Shown: piece after piece, positions 10,385 through 20,101 of the stretch
Position numbering within the stretch: the stretch's first letter is position 1
How the letters are laid out: the number at the start of each line of letters is the position of its first letter
Source: Theropithecus gelada
Taxonomy: Eukaryota > Chordata > Mammalia > Primates > Cercopithecidae
Assembly (NCBI RefSeq): GCF_003255815.1
Contig: NC_037680.1
Span: forward strand, 13,614,603 to 13,678,602
DNA length: 64,000 nucleotides
Reading direction: 5' to 3'
Notes under the pieces: generated by a model
Seen by the model: only the letters and a program-made list of their open reading frames with translations
The model's database searches: none
What the model was told of the DNA's origin: nothing
Program-made: the position numbers and the translations under genes

Positions 10385-10516
10385 GCCACTCGTTTAATAA
10401 ATGGTCGTTATTCAAAGAATGGTGATGGGGCCACTCTTGATTATCAATCCTTCAAACAGAAAAGCCCTTTTATGTGACTTTTTTCCTTCAAAGCTGACTT
10501 TAGAAGTGTGTTTGGG

Positions 10517-10813
10517 GCCGGGCGCGGTGGCTCACGCCTGTAACCCAGCACTTTGGGAGGCCAAGGTGAGCAGATCACGAGGTCAGGAGATCGAGACCAT
10601 CCTGGCTAACGCGGTGAAACCCCGTCTCTACTAAAAATACAAAAAAATTAGCCAGGCGTGGTGGCGCACGCCTGTAATCCCAGTACTCGGGAGGCTGAGA
10701 CAGGAGAATGGCGTGAACCCGGGAGGCGAGGGTTGCAGTGAGCCGAGATCTCGCCACTGCACTCCATCCTGGCGACAGAGCAAGACTTCGTCTCAAAAGA
10801 AAAAAAAAAAAAA
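10517..10813 (+). mobile_element. AluY
   Basis: Carries the AluY marks 'ggtcaggagatcgagaccat' and 'cctggctaacgcggtgaaac'. CpGs are well preserved and it ends in an A tail. It lies about 130 bases from the opposite-strand Alu at 10096-10384, so the two form an inverted pair. It is the last repeat before the promoter region. Confidence 0.95.
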
Positions 10814-11100
10814 GTGTGTCTGTAAATGTGGGAGGAGTTAGTTCAGAACTTCGGAGCCCTGTCTTTTCAGTTCGAACTGACCACGCGAAGACTAAAGGCA
10901 TTAGAGGTACTTTCTACAAATTTAGCCGTGCAATCTAAGAGCCAGCAGGCCGAGACGCCCGGGATTGAAGGCCGGGGTGGAGACAGTATGAGGGCCCTGG
11001 GAATTACCCCCATCCCATGTCACCCACTCTTTCTTAAAATGCCATTAAATTCCGTTCAACTTTTTATCTCCCATGCAAGAAACTAGCGACTTGCCCGCCA
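10814..11100. other. Unique sequence leading into the promoter region
   Basis: CpG frequency begins to rise ('gaccacgcgaagac', 'ccgagacgcccgggattg'). I see no firm exon here. It could be the first intron or an alternative exon of the proposed leftward transcript. Confidence 0.4.
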
Positions 11101-11780
11101 CGCCACTTCCAAACAGTCACACCTGGCGTATTCGCCGCAGCATCTCCAACTCCCGCCACAGGTTTGGGACGTGTCCGCCCCTAAGCGGAAGTGACGTTCA
11201 ACGGGACTACGTGAAAGTAGACGAGTTCAAATACGTACTAATAATTTAAAACCCGTATGGTGTTTTGAGGAAACTCTTCTGCTTACCCTTCTTCCATCAT
11301 TTCTCTCCTGCTAGGGTTGCGAAAAGGGCTCAGTATAGCCTCGCGACAACTCGTTCTCCTCCCTAATTCCAAGTCATTCAAAACTCTGTCCCTTTTCATT
11401 GGCTGAGGCGGCGGCATGGGTACCTCTCAGGAACTACAATTCCAGCCAACCACCGCGACAGGTGAACGGAGGAGAGGTTATGAGCAGGGGAAAAGCGTAT
11501 TGGGAATTGTAGTCCACTCCAGGTCGAAAAGAGCACTGACCCGCCCTCCGCCACTGACGCTGGAGAAACCAGGTGTTCGTTTCAGAACCCGTTAGCGCTA
11601 AGGGGAGGAGCCAAGCCCTTAAGCAGCATGCCTCACTTCGCCCCACATGGATGATAATTTCCTTTACCCCTAAAAAGCACTATGAATACCCCCTGAGGAA
11701 ATATGGTTGTCTTTTAAATACCTCGAGTCAGTAAAAACTCACGAAACTCCCTCACCTCAGGATCCAACTCGTGGGAAAAG
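11101..11780. promoter_or_regulatory. Divergent promoter block, left half (ETS/CRE, ZNF143-type, CCAAT)
   Basis: Repeat-free and CpG-rich for the window. 11185-11197 reads GCGGAAGTGACGT, an ETS core fused to a CRE half site. 11431-11446 (GAACTACAATTCCAGC) and 11501-11515 (TGGGAATTGTAGTCC) are oppositely oriented matches to the ACTACAATTCCC motif bound by ZNF143/STAF, which is common at bidirectional housekeeping promoters. ATTGG at 11398-11402 is a CCAAT box on the minus strand. Together these suggest initiation in both directions; binding itself is inferred. Confidence 0.65.
11287..11390 (-). other. Candidate first exon of a leftward transcript
   Basis: On the minus strand, downstream of the CCAAT box at 11398-11402, the sequence reaches two consecutive ATGs (11300-11298 and 11297-11295), then GAA GAA GG, then a donor-like GTAAGC (11286-11281). 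That would give a 14-base coding start, Met-Met-Glu-Glu-Gly(split). The A at -3 (AGAAATGATGG) is favourable. The exon start is a guess, and I found no downstream exon in 1-11280, so this stays a hypothesis. Confidence 0.3.
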
Positions 11781-12120
11781 GTAGCTCTTTTACAAGTGGG
11801 CAAAATGGCTGTCCTCCTAGTTTTACCATTGGTTGGCTTTTGCGCCCTTCAAGGGCGGTTATTTATCACGGATTGGTTCTTTTTCTCTTGAGGTTGGAGG
11901 AAGATTTGGCACGGCTCTCCGAGGCCTGGGAGGAGGTAAAGGGGTGGAGAGAAGGCAGTTTTTTCAAGCGTGATTGGGCAACACCCATGTCACTCCGGGG
12001 ACGTACAACCTATGAGTAGTCGGCTGCCGCTCAAAGAGAACGAAGAGGCGGGGCTAGTGCGTGGTGGGAAGGGGCGGGATTCTGCCAGCCGCGGCTGCCG
12101 CTGGAGCCGGTGTCCGGGCT
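11781..12120 (+). promoter_or_regulatory. Core promoter of the rightward transcript
   Basis: TATA-less. CAAAATGGCT (11811-11820) resembles a YY1 site. ATTGG words at 11828-11832, 11872-11876 and 11973-11977 are three inverted CCAAT boxes at NF-Y-like spacing. GC boxes follow: GAGGCGGGGC (about 12046-12055) and GGGGCGGG (12071-12078). CCAAT arrays followed by GC boxes within 100 bases of a CpG island are the usual layout of broad housekeeping promoters. I place initiation around 12080-12120. Confidence 0.75.
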
Positions 12121-12225
12121 GGTGATGGGGTTAATTCCCTTTCGTAAGACTCTTACTTGCACCCACCCAGCCCCGCCGTCGCCCCGCCGCGCCGCGCTCC
12201 AACCGCCTCCTCCTCAGTAACGCGG
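12090..12225 (+). other. Proposed 5' untranslated first exon with splice donor
   Basis: The exon would begin after the GC boxes and end at ACGCGG/GTAAGA (12225/12226), a good U1 donor match. It carries no long reading frame, only a complete 31-codon upstream ORF. The gene's coding start would therefore lie in a later exon, perhaps beyond the window, which fits the absence of clear coding exons in the next 51 kb. I do not recognise the gene. Confidence 0.55.
12125..12220 (+). CDS. Upstream ORF (31 codons) in the proposed first exon
   Basis: ATG at 12125-12127 (GTGATGG: purine at -3 and G at +4, a favourable context) reads 31 codons, starting MGLIPFRKTLTC, to TAA at 12218-12220, five bases before the donor. 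The product is short and proline-rich at its end and looks like no known protein. A uORF of this kind would normally reduce translation of the main ORF. It may not be translated at all if initiation lies downstream of it. Confidence 0.4.
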   Translation: MGLIPFRKTLTCTHPAPPSPRRAALQPPPPQ

Positions 12226-12464
12226 GTAAGAGATGCCCTCCCCTCCCCCGTCCAGCTCCCCGGGAATAACGCGCCTCGCTCCCCTCCCCCGCCCGCCAAC
12301 CGGTAGCGCTAACGGAGAAGGAGGCAGGCAGGGGAGAGATGCGGTGTGTGAGAAGGTGGCCTTCCCCGCCGCGTCGTCGGCGCTCCAGCCAGGGCCTTCC
12401 GACGTCCCGCTGCTGCCAGCCCGCCGTTAGGTCGGGTTCCGAGTGAGCCAGTCTCGCCTGGCCC

Positions 12465-12499
12465 GCGGCTGCGGCTGCGGCTGCGGCTGCAGCTGCAGC
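12465..12499 (+). repeat. GCGGCT hexamer tandem repeat
   Basis: Four GCGGCT units followed by GCAGCT and GCAGCC. The array lies in the CpG island, about 240 bases after the proposed donor, and in one minus-strand frame encodes a run of alanines. It is length-variable in principle. Confidence 0.85.
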
Positions 12500-12599
12500 C
12501 ACTACCTTGTGCCCACCGCCCCCACTCGGGGGCCATGTGAAAAGCAAACCCCTCGAGGCCTAGCGGAGGAGGCAGGGGAAAGGTTCCCGAGTCCCTGCC

Positions 12600-12779
12600 A
12601 TGGCTTCTGCTGCCTCCGCGGCTGCTCTTGCAGCCCCAGGGACTCGGGAGCCAGCCACAGCAGGCCTGCCAGGAGCGTGGTGCTGCTCTCTCGGGTGGCT
12701 GGCGCCGGTGCCCCGGGCTCCCACGGCCGCATCCCCTGGCCTTGCACCAAGAGAATTTTCAGCTTCGACCGGTTGGTGA
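12600..12779 (+). CDS. 59-codon ORF with strong Kozak start in the CpG island (hypothetical)
   Basis: ATG at 12600-12602 sits in CTGCCATGGC, close to the optimal GCCATGG. The frame runs 59 codons to TGA at 12777-12779. The peptide begins MASAASAAALAAPGTREPAT and ends REFSASTGW. It is alanine-rich, lacks acidic residues at the start, and has several arginines, a composition compatible with an N-terminal targeting segment but not diagnostic. GTGAAA right at the stop (12776-12781) could act as a weak donor and would remove the stop from an exon. It could be an alternative first coding exon, the true protein start after intron 1, or a chance frame in GC-rich DNA. Confidence 0.35.
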   Translation: MASAASAAALAAPGTREPATAGLPGAWCCSLGWLAPVPRAPTAASPGLAPREFSASTGW

Positions 12780-12839
12780 AATGTAGGTACATTTTCCCTG
12801 TGGTATCAGCAAAAGCACAATGGGAATATTAAAAAGAAA

Positions 12840-13740
12840 GTTGAATGACTGTCAGTGTCACGGTCCCCCGGGATCTGATTTACACACGTTTTGATGACTG
12901 AGCCTTAGGCTGCCAACAAATTTTTGTGTGCTTTGAAGTTTTTTGGTGTTTTGTTTTGTTTTGTTGTTGTGACTAGGTCCAAAGGATGCCTCTGTTGAGC
13001 TTGTTTTTATAAAGAAACTTAAATTATTGAGACTATCATGCTCCGTGTGTAATTGTCCTGGGATAGTAAGTTAACTAAGTAAAAGGTGAAGAGGTGCTTT
13101 CCAAATTAGGATTCGTGAACAGCAAATGGTTTTTCTAATAAAATTTTCTAAATATATGTATCTTCATGGTTATAGTTTATCTAATTGTAACTTTAAGAAA
13201 CCCTTTTTAGCTTAAATGTCATTGATGACAAAAACTTTTAAATAAAAAGATGGTTAAAGTCAAACTGGAAGTCTACCCATTTATAATATTTGAAACAAGA
13301 TCTAAGTATTTAGTAGGATACCAGTCTGACAGGAATAATTGGACACGTCTCAATTTCTAAAAATTTGGCATATTTGGCTATTTTTAGGGCATTCTGTTAT
13401 GATTTCCTCATCACGTTTTGATCAAGTGCTTGTCTTTTCAAATACCACTCTGCTTTTATGCCTGGAAGAATATGTCTTTAAATCATGGATTCTATAGTCT
13501 GTAGTAGACATACCTGTGATCAGAGTTAAAATTCTAGGCTCATTTCTGAGGTTTACTTGTTGGCAGAATAAACCTGGGTTCTGAAGAAATATCTGAGTTT
13601 TGATCATTTCTTCAGGGTCTGAGAAGACTATGGTGGCTTAATGGTCTTCTATATTCCATAACTAGTACACCTGGATACAGGATTGACATAGATATGTTCG
13701 GGTCCTGGAGGAAATTTGGGTATCTATTAAGAAATGAAAA
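12840..13740. other. Intron-like unique sequence
   Basis: A/T-rich, with a TTTTG-type short repeat around 12937-12968. There is no recognisable interspersed repeat and no exon I would support. The minus ORF 13422-13607 appears to be chance. Confidence 0.4.
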
Positions 13741-13872
13741 TTGCCAGCCATATAGTAGTCACCTGTAGTCCCTGCTACTCAGGAGTATGAGGTGAGAGGA
13801 TCACTTGAGCCCAGAAGTTAAAGGCCAGCCTAGGCAGTATAGCAGAACATCATCTCAAAAAAATAAATAGAT
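13741..13872 (+). mobile_element. FLAM/FAM-like Alu monomer
   Basis: A diverged monomer, 'cacctgtagtccctgctact' to 'gcagaacatcatctc', with a short (AAATA) tail. Confidence 0.7.
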
Positions 13873-14059
13873 AGCCTTAAAAGGTAAGTCCCCTGAGATC
13901 CCCACAAAGTTCCTGTAACATATATTGCCAGCTGCCAGCATAGTATTTTCCAAAACTTGAGTTAATTGATAAATTATACAGTTGATACTTTCAGATCTTG
14001 CTTGAGTGATTTATATAGAGAAAAGACTGTTGAAAATTTAGGAGTCGTCTACATTTTCT

Positions 14060-14173
14060 TCCTGGCTGTTGGATCCCTCCATGAACCTCAGTTCGGTTTC
14101 CTCATCTGTAAAATGAGGATGATAATGCTTAACTTAAGAAGTTATGAAAATTAGAGATAAATATATAGTAATG
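14060..14173 (+). mobile_element. MIR, left part (split by Alu)
   Basis: 'cggtttcctcatctgtaaaa' followed by 'tgaggatgataatgc' is the MIR core. The word 'aaaattagagataaa' precedes the Alu and recurs after it. Confidence 0.88.
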
Positions 14174-14459
14174 GCTGGGCACAGTGGCTCACACCTGTAA
14201 TCCTAGCACTCTGGGAGGCTGAGGCAGGCGGATCACCTGAGGTCGGGAGTTGGAGACCAGCCTGACCAACATGGAGAAACCCTGTCTCTACTAAAAATAC
14301 AAAAAATTAGTTGCGTGTGGTGGTGGGCACCTGTAATCTCAGCTACTCGGGAGGCTGAGGCAGGAGAATTGCTTAACCAGGGAGGCAGTGGTAAGTGGAG
14401 ATCAGGCCATTGAACTCCAGCCTGGGCAACAAGAGTGAAACTCCATCTTAAAAACAAAG
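14174..14459 (+). mobile_element. AluS inserted in MIR
   Basis: A full dimer with an A-rich tail. The flanking duplication 'aaaattagagataaa' occurs at about 14147-14161 and 14467-14481, so the MIR was split by ordinary target-primed insertion. Confidence 0.93.
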
Positions 14460-14465
14460 AAAACA

Positions 14466-14560
14466 GAAAATTAGAGATAAAGTATGTAAATCCCCTAGCA
14501 TTGAGCCTGACACAGTTTGTGCAATTAAATATTAACTGTTATTATTTTCATGCATATTTA
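14466..14560 (+). mobile_element. MIR, right part
   Basis: 'agcattgagcctgacacagt' corresponds to the MIR 3' 'tagcacagtgcctggcacat' region, continuing the copy before the Alu. Confidence 0.7.
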
Positions 14561-15790
14561 GAGAATGGGATTGTTGTTCCTATGCTGAGGGTGGTGTTGC
14601 AGCCTTTGAACACATTCTGTTACTGAAGAGTACCATAGGCGTATTAATTTGTATAGTGACTTAAGCACAGTTTGCGGCTATTTTTGATTCCCTTATGGAA
14701 GTTTTTTTGACTTTGAATTAAAATACAAGTGTCTGTGGAATATATTTCAAATGGATTATTGGGAATAATAATTAGTGTACTCCATGTAGTGGTTAACTAT
14801 TGTAGTATCTTTTAAATTTTATTTAGCTGATACATGTTTCAAGCTCTAGTTTATATACATGCTATCCATATTCATTGTGCTACCAGGCGACATTTGAACT
14901 ATTTAATACACAGTTAAGATTAAGCAAATCATTTGAAATTGTTATGACCATATGTGACTACAGTTTTGTTGCTGTTTTTTAATTCTCCTTATTTATCAAC
15001 ACTTGAGTGTTCCTTTTCTGTGAAACAACTCGTGAGAGATGCTATTCCTTTCTCTTCCTAGGCATTTCTGAAAATTTACTGACTCTTCACACATAATAGT
15101 GTTCTTAGAATTTCTATAGTTAAACAAATTTAAGGTTAGCATGAAGATGGTTATATTACGAAGTCTTTTCTGACAGGAATGCACAGTCAGAGTTCAAAAC
15201 AAGCTGCACCTTAAGCAAAATAATGAGCTGCGGTATATACGGTGGGCCTCCCAAGTCATTGGACCTCGTACAAATGGGTGCTCCTCCAAGGAGGTGTTAC
15301 ATGATAGTAGCAATAGAAAATTATATAAACTTGAAATGAGCTTTGTCAAATACCATGCAGAAGATGTGCATTGCCATGCATTGCAAGTAATAGGTTTTTT
15401 TTTTTTCTTTTTTTGAACTGGTACTTTAGTATACCTAATTTCATCCATTTGAGTTAGTATTAAGTTTTAATTTCTCAGCAATAAAGTAGTGAAAATTGGT
15501 AGCAGTTTTGTTTTTCCCATTCTTGGAAAATGTTACAGTGATGAACAAGGCTTGATAGGTTTGTAAAATACTATTGCTATTTGAATTAGAAAATTTCACT
15601 ATTGACTTTCCATATTCTGTTGTAAATAAGTTGGGGAATTAGTGTGTCAAGGAGGCGTGGTAACAAATGGTAATGTAATTTTCAAATAGCTATTGCAGCA
15701 CCAAACCGCAGAATCAATACTCTGTCTTTATAACCACATTTGCATATAGGGATAATTTATTTCTTATAACTTAAGATAACTAAAATGAAG
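14561..15790. other. Intron-like unique sequence
   Basis: About 1.2 kb with no repeat or exon I recognise. A T tract with a C interruption lies near 15393-15414. Confidence 0.4.
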
Positions 15791-16102
15791 GGCCGGGCGG
15801 GGTGGTTCACGCCTGTAATCCCAGCACTTTGGGAGGCCGAGACAGGCAGATCACAAGGTCAGCAGTTTGAGACCAGCCTGGCCAGTATGGTGAAACCCCA
15901 TCTCTACTAAAAATACAAAAATTAGTAGGGCGTGTTGGTGGGCGCCTGTAGTCCCAGCTACTTGGGAAGCTGAGTCAGGAGAATCGCTTGAACCTGGGAG
16001 GCGGAGGTTGCGGTGAGCCGAGATTGTGCCACTGCACTCCAGCCTGGCGACAGAGCAAGACTTTGTCTCAAAAATAAATAAATAAATAAATAAATAAATA
16101 AA
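15791..16102 (+). mobile_element. AluS with (AAAT)n tail
   Basis: Starts 'ggccgggcggggtggttcac'. The tail has become an (AAAT)n microsatellite at about 16071-16102. Confidence 0.94.
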
Positions 16103-16710
16103 ATGGAATGAGATGGCTATTGTGAAGAGAAGGAAGTCAGTTTTTTCTCTGTATAATTGTAAACTTTAAAAAAAAATCATCTTAAGACTTAATCCTTAAG
16201 ACTTCCTGTACTGTTTAATAATATGGACATGTGCAAAGAATTAAATCATATAATTAAACAAAATTTTGTCAAGTTAACTTTGCTTCTCAAATAAGGAAGT
16301 TATATAATTAAACACATTTGCTTGTACCTAATAAGACATTAGCGTCCTCATGAATGTATGTCATTTCCAGAATTTAATTCAATTAGTTATTGGCTGAGGG
16401 TTGAAATAGAGATGAAACTAAATCCTGGCCCAAAGCTAGTTTTATACCTTATTTTCCAGCAATTTGTTTTTTTTATATCTAGGTTTTATCTTTAATATTT
16501 TGCCTCATCTTACCCATTCTTAGTCTCCATACACACATATTAACTTAAATTTCTTTTTCTGAGAATTTTGAAAGCCTATAGTTTATGACCTTTGTTCCCT
16601 CTTTGACTTGTGAATTTTATATTTGTGAGTTTTTTCCAAATTTCTACCTGTCAGCTCACTTCTTTAGGAAAGTTGTAAGGTTTTTGAGCCACTTCATTTC
16701 ATTTGTTATT
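16103..16710. other. Intron-like unique sequence
   Basis: A/T-rich, with no repeat or exon recognised. Confidence 0.35.
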
Positions 16711-17007
16711 TTTTTAAGAGACAGGTTTCACCCTGTCACCCAGACTGGAGTACAGCGACAGGATCATAGCTTACCACAGCCTTAAATTCTGAGGCTCAAG
16801 TGAGCCTCCCATCTTATGCTCCCAAGTAACTAGGACTACAAGCTTGTCACTAGGACTACAGGCACATGGCTAATTTTTTAATTTAGTAGAGACAGGTTCT
16901 TACTGTGTTACCCAGGCTGGTCTCCCACCTCCTGGGCTCAAGCGATGCTCCTGCCTTGCCCTGCCAAAGTGCTGGAATTACAGGCATAAGCCACTGCACC
17001 CAGCCTG
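16711..17007 (-). mobile_element. AluJ
   Basis: Diverged dimer. 'actaggactacaggcacatg' shows a local duplication of 'cactaggactaca' at about 16829-16861. Confidence 0.88.
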
Positions 17008-17297
17008 TTTCATGAATAGTAGATTGCACAGCATGTTTAAATGATGTTTGCTTTACTAAAGTTTTTATCTACAACTCCCTATAATGACTTCGTCTGACAA
17101 AGAAATTAAGTAGAGAAAATAAACTACCTTTCTTTTTATTCTTGACCATTCTCAAGAGGGAATAACTTGATATTGTCTGATCTAAGGTTTTAAAATAGCG
17201 AATTTGACTTCTCACAACATTAGTTTCATGAATGACAAATATAAATTACTTTTGTGGGTTAGTTGTACAATTAACTTCGCTAACCTGTCCTTTAAGG
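17008..17297. other. Unassigned
   Basis: No recognisable repeat or exon. Confidence 0.35.
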
Positions 17298-17595
17298 CAG
17301 GGGTCCCCAGCCCTTAGGAACTGGGCCACACAGCAGGAGGTGTGTGAGTGAACCGTGAACATCACCACCTGAGCTCTGCCTCCTGTCAGATCAGTGGAGG
17401 CATTAGATTCTCATATGATTGCAAACCCTATTGTGAACTGCACATGCAAGGGATCCAGGTGGCGTGCTTCTTATGAGAATCTAATGCCTAAAGATCTGAG
17501 AAAGAACAGTTTCATCCCATAACCATCCTCCTCACCCCCTGTACCATCTGGGGAAAAATTATTTTCCACAAAACAGGTCCCTGGTGCTCTTAGGA
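17298..17595 (+). mobile_element. MER1-type hAT-Charlie MITE
   Basis: Begins with the terminal repeat CAGGGGTCCCCAGCCC and contains 'ctgggccacacagcaggagg', 'gagctctgcctcctgtcaga' and 'tcatatgattgcaaacccta'. An internal inverted pair, 'attagattctcatatg' and 'ttatgagaatctaatgcc', is typical of this family. The right terminus after 'ggtccctggtgct' is eroded. Confidence 0.85.
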
Positions 17596-17804
17596 CAGAA
17601 ACAAGTTCCATAACTACAGTAAACTACCACCTTACAGTCTGAGGTAGCTTAACTGTGGATTTACTTTGTTACCTTGCCCCTCAGTGGGGAGAGAAGCTCT
17701 GGAATTTAAAAAAAAAAAAAAGTCTTACTCTTGTGAAATCAAACTTCTTTGTACATGTATACAACATGTGTACAAAACAATAGCTGAAGTGAGCATTAGT
17801 CTTT

Positions 17805-18116
17805 CTTTTTATTTATTTATTTATTTATTTTTGAGACGAAGTCTCACTCTGTCGCCCAGGCTGGAGTGCAGTGGCACAATCTTGGCCCGCTGCAACCTCT
17901 GCCTCCCAGACTCAAGCAATTCTCCTTCCTCAGTCCCCCAGGTAGCTGGGACTACAGGCACAAGCCACCATGCTGGCTAATTTTTGTATTTTTAGTAGAG
18001 ACGAGGTTTCGCCATATTGGCCAGGGTGGTCTCGAACTCCTAACCTCAAGTGATCTGCCCACCTTGGCCTCCCAAAGTGCTGGGATTACAGGCATGAGCC
18101 ATCATGCCCACAGCCT
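17805..18116 (-). mobile_element. AluS with (TTTA)n head
   Basis: (TTTA)n at 17808-17831 is the mutated A tail. The dimer runs to 'gagccatcatgcccacagcc'. Overlapping ORFs here are Alu-derived. Confidence 0.93.
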
Positions 18117-18159
18117 AGGCCTTCATTTTAGTAAGCCTCTATTTTATTTAATATTTTAT

Positions 18160-18338
18160 TTTTATTTTTTTATTTTTTTATTTTTTTTGAGACAGAGTCT
18201 CGCTCTGTTGCCCAGGCTGGAGTGTAGTGGTGTGGTCTTGGCTCACTGCAACCTCTTCCTCCTGGGCTCAAGCGATTCTCCTGCCTTAGCCTCCCTAGTA
18301 GCTGGGATTACAGGCATGAGCCACTGTGCCCAGTGGGC
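18160..18338 (-). mobile_element. Alu with large internal deletion
   Basis: Starts with T/A-rich poly-T and 'gagacagagtctcgctctgt'. It joins 'gctgggattacaggcatgag' directly to 'ccactgtgcccag', so the middle of the dimer is missing. Confidence 0.85.
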
Positions 18339-18394
18339 TCTCATTTGTAACATGCTCTTGGGAAAGAAGCTTCCTTCATACAGAATTACTACAT

Positions 18395-18508
18395 ATCTAT
18401 TTGTTTTTTACTGGGAACAACCCAGATGTCCTTTGCTGCATGAATTGTTGAACTGTGATACATCCATACCATGGAATACTACGCTGCCATAAAAAAAGGA
18501 ACAAACTG
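18395..18508 (+). mobile_element. L1M 3' UTR, part 1 (interrupted by Tigger elements)
   Basis: 'ccagatgtcctttgctgcat', 'gatacatccataccatggaa' and 'tactacgctgccataaaaaa' are L1MA/L1MB 3' UTR words. The next bases of the consensus appear only after the first Tigger element, at 20066. Confidence 0.8.
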
Positions 18509-20063
18509 CAGTCACACATTGTTTAACATTAGGGATAAGTTCTGAGAAATGTGTCATTAGACAGTTTTGTTGTGCCAACATCATGGAGTGTGCTTACACA
18601 AACCTACATGGTATATAGCCTTATAGATACTTAAATTATATGGTATGTATGGCCTGTTGCTCCTGGGCTACAAACCTATACAGTATGCTACTACACTAAA
18701 TACTGTAGGCAATTCTAACATCATGGTTAAGTATCTGTATATCTAAATAAAGACAAGGTACAGTAAAAATAAGGTATAAAATATTTTTAAATAGTATGCC
18801 TAAGGCACTTACAATGAATGTGGCTTGCAGCACTGGAAATTATTTTAGGTGAGCCAGTGAGTAGATGCAGAGGCCTCTGACATAATCGTACACCATTGTA
18901 GACTTTATAAATGCTGTATACTTGGGTTTCACTAAATTTATAAAATATTTTTCTATCTAAAAAATTAAGTTTGCTATAACTTTTTACTATATAAATTTTT
19001 TTAAATTTTAAGTTTTGACCCTTTTGTAGTAACACTTAGCTTAAAATAGACATAGTACAGCTGTACAAAAATATTTTTTCTTTATATCCTTGCCCTATAA
19101 GCATTTTCTGTTTTACAATTTTTGGGGATTCGTTTGTTTGTTTTTGTGAAGGAGTTTTGCTGTCATCACCGTCACCCAGGCTGGAGTGCAGTGGCACGAT
19201 CTTGGCTCAGTGCAACCTCCGCCTCCTGGATTCAAGCGATTCTCCTGCCTCATCCTCCCAAGTAGCTGGGACTACAGGTGCCCACCACCATGCCCGGCTA
19301 ATTTTTGTATTTTTGGTAGAGACAGGGTTTCACCATGTTGGCCAGGCTGGTCTTGAACTCCTGACCTCAGGTGACCCACCCACCTCAGCCTCCCAACGTG
19401 CTTGGATTACAAACGTGAGCCACTGCACCTGGCCTAAAATTTTTTGTTGTTGTTGTTGTTTTTCCTTTAAAATTTTTTGTTAAAAACTAAAATGTAAACA
19501 CATGCATTAGCCTAGGCCTGTGCATGTGGTCAGGATCATCAGTATCATTGTCTTCCATCTTTGTATCTTGTCCCACCGGAAGGTCTTCAAAGACAATTAC
19601 ACACATGAATCTATCATCTTGATGTTAATGTCTTTTTCTGGAATACTTCTTGAAGGACTTCTTTGAACTGTTTGACAGTTAACTTCTAATTATTTTATAT
19701 AATTTTTAATACAATTTTTAAAATATAATTTTTAATCTAATTTTTAATCTAATGTTTTAAATAGAAGGAGTACCCTCTAAAATAATAAGTGTAGTAAATG
19801 CATAAATCAGTATCATAGTCATTTATTACCATTATCAAGTATTATGTGCTGTACATATGTATGTGCTATACTTTCATATAGTCATATGCATATAGCAATG
19901 TGGTAGATTTACACCAGCATCACCATAAACATGTGAGTAATGTGTTACGAAGGCTGTGATAATCCTTAGGTGCTAGGAATTTTTCACCAACATAGTCTTA
20001 TGGGACCACTGTCATTTATGCAGTCCATTGTTGACTGAAATGTCATTATGCAGTGCGTGATTG
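18509..20063. mobile_element. Tigger2/MER2-type mariner DNA transposon (internally deleted)
   Basis: Left end: CAGTCACACATTGTTTAAC followed by 'gttctgagaaatgtgtcatt'. Right end: 'cttatgggaccactgtcatt' to 'cagtgcgtgattg', its inverted counterpart. Between them lie 'acaaacctacatggtatata', 'gctacaaacctatacagtat' and 'gtttacaccagcatcaccat'-like words known from this family. The copy is about 1.25 kb without the Alu at 19135-19434. No transposase frame survives. It is followed by TA (20064-20065), the TcMar target. Confidence 0.82.
19135..19434 (-). mobile_element. AluS inside the Tigger2-type element
   Basis: A complete dimer from the GTTT-rich head to 'gagccactgcacctggcc'. It is flanked right by a (TTG)n stretch at 19444-19461. 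Confidence 0.93.
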
Positions 20064-20065
20064 TA

Positions 20066-20101
20066 TTGATACAGCAACTAGAATGGATTCCAAAAGAATT
20101 G
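20066..20101 (+). mobile_element. L1M 3' UTR, part 2
   Basis: 'tgatacagcaactagaatgg' continues the L1M sequence broken at 18508. This shows that the Tigger2-type element, and then Tigger1, inserted into this L1 after it was already present. Confidence 0.7.

Larger units (their letters stand above)
12020..12745. promoter_or_regulatory. CpG island
   Basis: CG dinucleotides are dense throughout (for example 'cgtcgccccgccgcgccgcg' at about 12178-12197), against very few in the surrounding 50 kb outside young Alus. The island spans the proposed start, first exon, donor, and the 59-codon ORF to the right. Methylation-free status is inferred from CpG retention. Confidence 0.85.

Noticed and set aside
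12131..12547. 138-codon minus-strand ORF with a poly-alanine run
   Set aside because: The alanine run is the translation of the GCGGCT repeat in reverse, and the frame crosses the proposed exon 1, its donor and the intron start. Long frames arise easily in GC-rich islands, and no minus-strand start or splice site supports it.
17298..17595. Inverted 'attagattctcat' pair read as a regulatory hairpin
   Set aside because: It is a normal feature of the MER1-type transposon consensus, so no separate function is indicated.
17866..18492. 208-codon plus-strand ORF
   Set aside because: Its protein is translated antisense Alu (two copies), with the usual 'LAHCNL' and 'GITGMSH' style words. It runs on into L1M and is not a gene.
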